A DNA stretch of 64,000 bases from contig NZ_CP092333.1 in assembly GCF_018595675.2 (NCBI RefSeq), forward strand, positions 706,001 through 770,000, written 5' to 3'. Below the pieces are notes generated by a model, which made no database searches, was not told the DNA's origin, and saw only the letters and a program-made list of their open reading frames with translations. Shown one piece after another: positions 60,978 through 64,000 of the stretch. The stretch comes from Flavihumibacter fluvii. Its GTDB lineage: Bacteria > Bacteroidota > Bacteroidia > Chitinophagales > Chitinophagaceae. How positions within the stretch are numbered: the stretch's first letter is position 1; every line of letters begins with the position of its first letter. The translations under genes and the position numbers were made by a program.

Positions 60978-63374
60978 TTATTTATAGGTAACTGTAATTT
61001 TCTGCAGTTCGCCGTTGTATTTGAACGGCACATCATAAGTTTTAAAATCCAGCGGGGTGCCGGTATCTTCCCCGATATCCCAGGTTTCATCCAGGGAGAA
61101 ACGCAAGCCTACGGTTACTGGCATTTTTCCTTCGGCAACTTTCTTCCCATCGACCATTAAAGCTACTGTTGCGCCTTTACCCAAACCGCCACCATCATAA
61201 GCAAAATCAATATTGATGGTATGGTGGCCTTTTGATAATGCCTGTGGGCCCTGGATCATAAACATGTGCTGGGGCTGGTTGGAGACCCTGTATATGAACA
61301 TCGGTTTTCCATTCTTCACCAATAAGGCGAATCCACCGAAATAACCACCTAATGTAGCCAGCACACCATTGTTGCCGCCTTCAACTTCGGCATTGATGGA
61401 CCAGGACTTATTTTTAAAATCAGGTGCTGAGCCTTCGGGAATCCTAATAGAACCCTCATAATATTCAAAATTCTTGCGGCCTTTGGTCAGGCTCGGTCGG
61501 ATGGCCGGGTCGGCGCGTTCGGCGAAAGAAGCGTCAAGCGGAAGCACATTATTCTTTTTTGCTTCTTCATAAAAAAGGGCCTGCAGTTCTTTTAGCTTTT
61601 CCGGATTTTTGGCCGCCAGGTTGTTAGCTTCACTATAGTCTTCGGCAATATTGTATAGCTCCCATTTGTAATCGCGGGTGGGGAAATCGGTGGAACCCCC
61701 GACGGTTTGCCAGGGTAGCCTGTAAGGGGTTGTAGCAGCTACCCAGCCGTCGTGGTAAATAGCGCGGTTACCCACGAGTTCAAAATACTGGGTATTCCTT
61801 TTAGACGGTCCGGTTGCATCGTTGAAGGTATAGGCCATACTTGTTCCATCCATTGGCTTTTGGTCGATGCCGTTGACCCTTTTCGGTTCAGGGAGCCCGG
61901 TGACATCTAATATGGTTGGAACGATATCAATCACATGGTGGAACTGGGAACGGATGGCGCCTTTTTCCTTGATGCCTTTTGGATAACTGATGACCAGGCC
62001 ATTGCGGGTACCGCCGAAATGGGAAGCCACCTGTTTGGTCCACTGGAACGGTGTGTTCATCGCATGGGCCCAACCGTAAGAATAGTGGTTATAGGTTTCT
62101 GGACCGCCAATTTTATCGTAGACCGATAATAGGAAACTGAGGTCTTCCGTTAAACCGTTGGCAGCAGTAGCCACTTCATTTGTTGTTCCCTGGGGCGTGC
62201 CTTCAGCGCTGGCGCCATTGTCGCCCATGATATAAATGATGATGGTGTTATCGAGCTCGCCGGTTTTTTCAACAGCATCGATCACGCGGCCGATATTGTA
62301 ATCTGCATAGGAGAGTGCACCGGCATAGACTTCCATGAACCGGGCATAGACTTTTTTCTGATCGGCAGAAAGGGATTCCCAGGCCGGAATGCCATCGGGC
62401 CTTGTGGTGAGCTGGGTGTTCTTTGGAATCAAGCCCTGGGCTTTTTGCCGCTCCATGGTAGCTGTGCGGGTAGCATCCCAGCCACCATCGAATTTGCCTT
62501 TGTATTTTTCAATCCAGTCCTTTGGCGCATGGTGTGGCGCATGTGCTGTTCCCGTGCAATAATACATGAAGAAAGGTTTGTCGGGCGCCAGCGAATTTTG
62601 TTTACTGATATAATTGATGGCACGGTCGGCAAGGTCTTTGTCGAGGATATAATCTTTTTTACCAATGTACGGATCAATGGGAGTGGTGTTCTCATAGAGG
62701 GCAGGGCGCCACTGGTTGGCATCGCCACCGATGAAGCCATAGAAATATTCGAAACCGAGTCCGGAGGGCCAGAGGTCGAATGGACCGGCTGTGCTGCTCA
62801 TCCAATCGGGCACATTGTGCATCTTACCCCACCAGGAAGTATTGTAGCCGTTTTGTTTCAGGATCTCGCCAACGCTGGCGGCGCTTTTCGGTACCAGGCT
62901 GTTATAGCCGGGAAAGCCGGTAGCCATTTCTGTGATCACCCCGCTGGCCACATTGTGGTGGTTGCGGCCCGAGATAAGTGCAGCGCGGGTAGGCGAGCAC
63001 AAGGCGGTGGTATGGAACTGGTTGTACCGGAGGCCGTTGGCAGCCAGTTTATCGAAGGTTGGGGTCGCAATCGGACCGCCGAATGTGCTGGATGCGCCAT
63101 AGCCAACATCGTCGGTCATAATGATGATCACGTTAGGGGCACCTTTGGGTGCGGAAGGCATTACCGGAAAATCGGGTTTGGAGGCTACAGCATTGCTGTC
63201 GATCGTTCCGCTGAAACCAGGATCAGGAAATGGCAGGATAGTACGATCCGGTTCACCGGCGGAAGTCATTGCGGCAGCGCCAGGTTCAGATTTTTGTTCA
63301 GCAGGCTGGCATCCGGTGATGGTCAGTGCCAGTATTACACATAAGCAACAGGTAAAAATTTTGCGCTGGTTCAT
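60978..63374 (-). CDS. Lipoprotein arylsulfatase
   Basis: 798 residues. Lipoprotein signal with LTITGC (Cys22), then a type I sulfatase: NVIIIMTDDVGYGASSTFGG (metal ligands), C126-S-P-T-R with ALISGRNHH (formylglycine site, needs FGE maturation), IYIMGDNGASAEG and a C-terminal beta-sandwich region from about 650. A stretch with DASFAERADPAIRPS is typical of large bacterial arylsulfatases. Not linked to a Sus pair here. Periplasmic or outer-membrane facing. Confidence 0.94.
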   Translation of the reverse strand: MNQRKIFTCCLCVILALTITGCQPAEQKSEPGAAAMTSAGEPDRTILPFPDPGFSGTIDSNAVASKPDFPVMPSAPKGAPNVIIIMTDDVGYGASSTFGGPIATPTFDKLAANGLRYNQFHTTALCSPTRAALISGRNHHNVASGVITEMATGFPGYNSLVPKSAASVGEILKQNGYNTSWWGKMHNVPDWMSSTAGPFDLWPSGLGFEYFYGFIGGDANQWRPALYENTTPIDPYIGKKDYILDKDLADRAINYISKQNSLAPDKPFFMYYCTGTAHAPHHAPKDWIEKYKGKFDGGWDATRTATMERQKAQGLIPKNTQLTTRPDGIPAWESLSADQKKVYARFMEVYAGALSYADYNIGRVIDAVEKTGELDNTIIIYIMGDNGASAEGTPQGTTNEVATAANGLTEDLSFLLSVYDKIGGPETYNHYSYGWAHAMNTPFQWTKQVASHFGGTRNGLVISYPKGIKEKGAIRSQFHHVIDIVPTILDVTGLPEPKRVNGIDQKPMDGTSMAYTFNDATGPSKRNTQYFELVGNRAIYHDGWVAATTPYRLPWQTVGGSTDFPTRDYKWELYNIAEDYSEANNLAAKNPEKLKELQALFYEEAKKNNVLPLDASFAERADPAIRPSLTKGRKNFEYYEGSIRIPEGSAPDFKNKSWSINAEVEGGNNGVLATLGGYFGGFALLVKNGKPMFIYRVSNQPQHMFMIQGPQALSKGHHTINIDFAYDGGGLGKGATVALMVDGKKVAEGKMPVTVGLRFSLDETWDIGEDTGTPLDFKTYDVPFKYNGELQKITVTYK

Positions 63375-63495
63375 GTACTCATTTTTTTGTTTGACTTTTG
63401 AATCAGCTGCATTTTACCATAATCATTTGCGCAAAGAAAATGGGGCTTGTACCGAATTCCTGAAATTTTAGAAATTCAGCACATATAAGAGTCTG

Positions 63496-64000
63496 TTACA
63501 CCTCCTGCAGGTATTTCCGGACAAACCGGATCGCCATGGCACCTTCCCCAACGGCAGAAGAGATGCCGGTAAGTGCGCCATACCGCACATCGCCGGAGGC
63601 GAAAATTCCGGGAACGCTGGTTTCCGGAAGGAAGGGTTCACGGTTCAGTTTCCACAGCATCGGATATGCCTGGTCTTTGGTAACATCGCTGCCACTCAGG
63701 ATAAAACCCTTTTCATCCTTGAGCACGATATCGTTGAGCCAGCCGGTACCGGGTTTGGTTCCAATATAAATGAACAGCGCTTTTGCAGGCACCGTTTTTT
63801 CTTCACCAGTTTCTGAATTTTTGAGGGTGATGGTTTCCAGGATAGTTGAGCCTGAGCAGGCGATAACATCGGTATGGGGAATCACCTGGATGTTTGGGGT
63901 TTTGCTGATATTTTCCACCAGGTAATTGGCAGCTACCTGTGAAAGGGCATCCCGGCGGATAAGGATATTGACTGACCTGGCGAACTTACTCATATACATG
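63496..64000 (-). CDS. Thioredoxin-reductase-like flavoprotein (partial, N-terminus beyond window)
   Basis: The C-terminal 168 codons, still open at the right edge: ARSVNILIRR (NADPH-binding region), ALFIYIGTKPGT, and the FAD-binding ending PGIFASGDVRYGALTGISSAVGEGAMA. This is the TrxB fold. The redox CxxC, which lies further upstream, is outside the window, so a true thioredoxin reductase versus another pyridine nucleotide-disulphide oxidoreductase cannot be decided. The methionine at 63999 is internal, not the start. Confidence 0.88.
   Translation of the reverse strand, partial: MYMSKFARSVNILIRRDALSQVAANYLVENISKTPNIQVIPHTDVIACSGSTILETITLKNSETGEEKTVPAKALFIYIGTKPGTGWLNDIVLKDEKGFILSGSDVTKDQAYPMLWKLNREPFLPETSVPGIFASGDVRYGALTGISSAVGEGAMAIRFVRKYLQEV

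Overview
The window reads as a chromosomal segment of a Bacteroidota bacterium, most likely family Chitinophagaceae. The evidence is a SusC/SusD pair, TAnnTTTG-type promoter boxes, a tmRNA tag ending in YAMAA, arginine synthesis through an N-acylornithine carbamoyltransferase, FtsX-type permeases with no adjacent ATPase, and very few Shine-Dalgarno sequences. Genus cannot be fixed from sequence alone, and base composition was not computed.

Layout. 1-6.7 kb is a small glycan-use locus: susD (cut by the left edge) and susC on the minus strand, divergent from a ROK-family sugar kinase and a XylR-like (LacI sensor plus AraC helix-turn-helix) regulator. 6.7-16.5 kb is housekeeping: a YD-repeat-like secreted protein, mazG, a very large NtrY-like histidine kinase, a PolX homologue whose polymerase site has decayed, a lysine-rich H1-like protein, rpmA/rplU and a GH3-family enzyme. 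16.6-25.5 kb is one arginine operon: leader peptide, GNAT, argG, argC, argD, argF', argB, an M20 deacylase and argH, with short tandem 7-8 bp repeats, often hairpins, at most junctions. 25.5-32.3 kb holds dxr, a lipoprotein, rseP, an aldo/keto reductase, an outer-membrane protein and a membrane-bound MutS-like ATPase. The tmRNA lies at 32.27-32.64 kb. 32.7-38.9 kb is mixed: a secreted esterase-like protein with a PKD domain, a short LytTR regulator, a YfeH-type transporter and a dihaem cytochrome c.

39-52.7 kb is a stress island: Dps, a lone receiver, a baeRF3 protein, a PEBP-like protein, an erythromycin-esterase homologue, DUF892 ferritin-like, a dienelactone-hydrolase-like enzyme, a phosphoribosyltransferase, two small heat-shock proteins, a GT35 glucan phosphorylase, and at the end a receiver-cNMP-Crp regulator with a multi-PAS histidine kinase. 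I find six TGA-N6-TCA palindromes in the upstream regions of this island, each centred exactly 33 or 55 bp from a -7-like box. This suggests that the terminal two-component system runs the whole island, and it is the strongest candidate for an undescribed regulon here.

52.7-64 kb holds a PliI-like protein, a sialidase-HbpS-AKR-unknown-AI-2E transporter run, a MacB-like permease, a lipoprotein arylsulfatase and the C-terminal part of a thioredoxin-reductase-like flavoprotein cut by the right edge.

A second strong signal is upstream of the arginine operon: a 35-codon leader ending in PRLRRGC-stop, followed by two mutually exclusive RNA helices, which looks like arginine attenuation.
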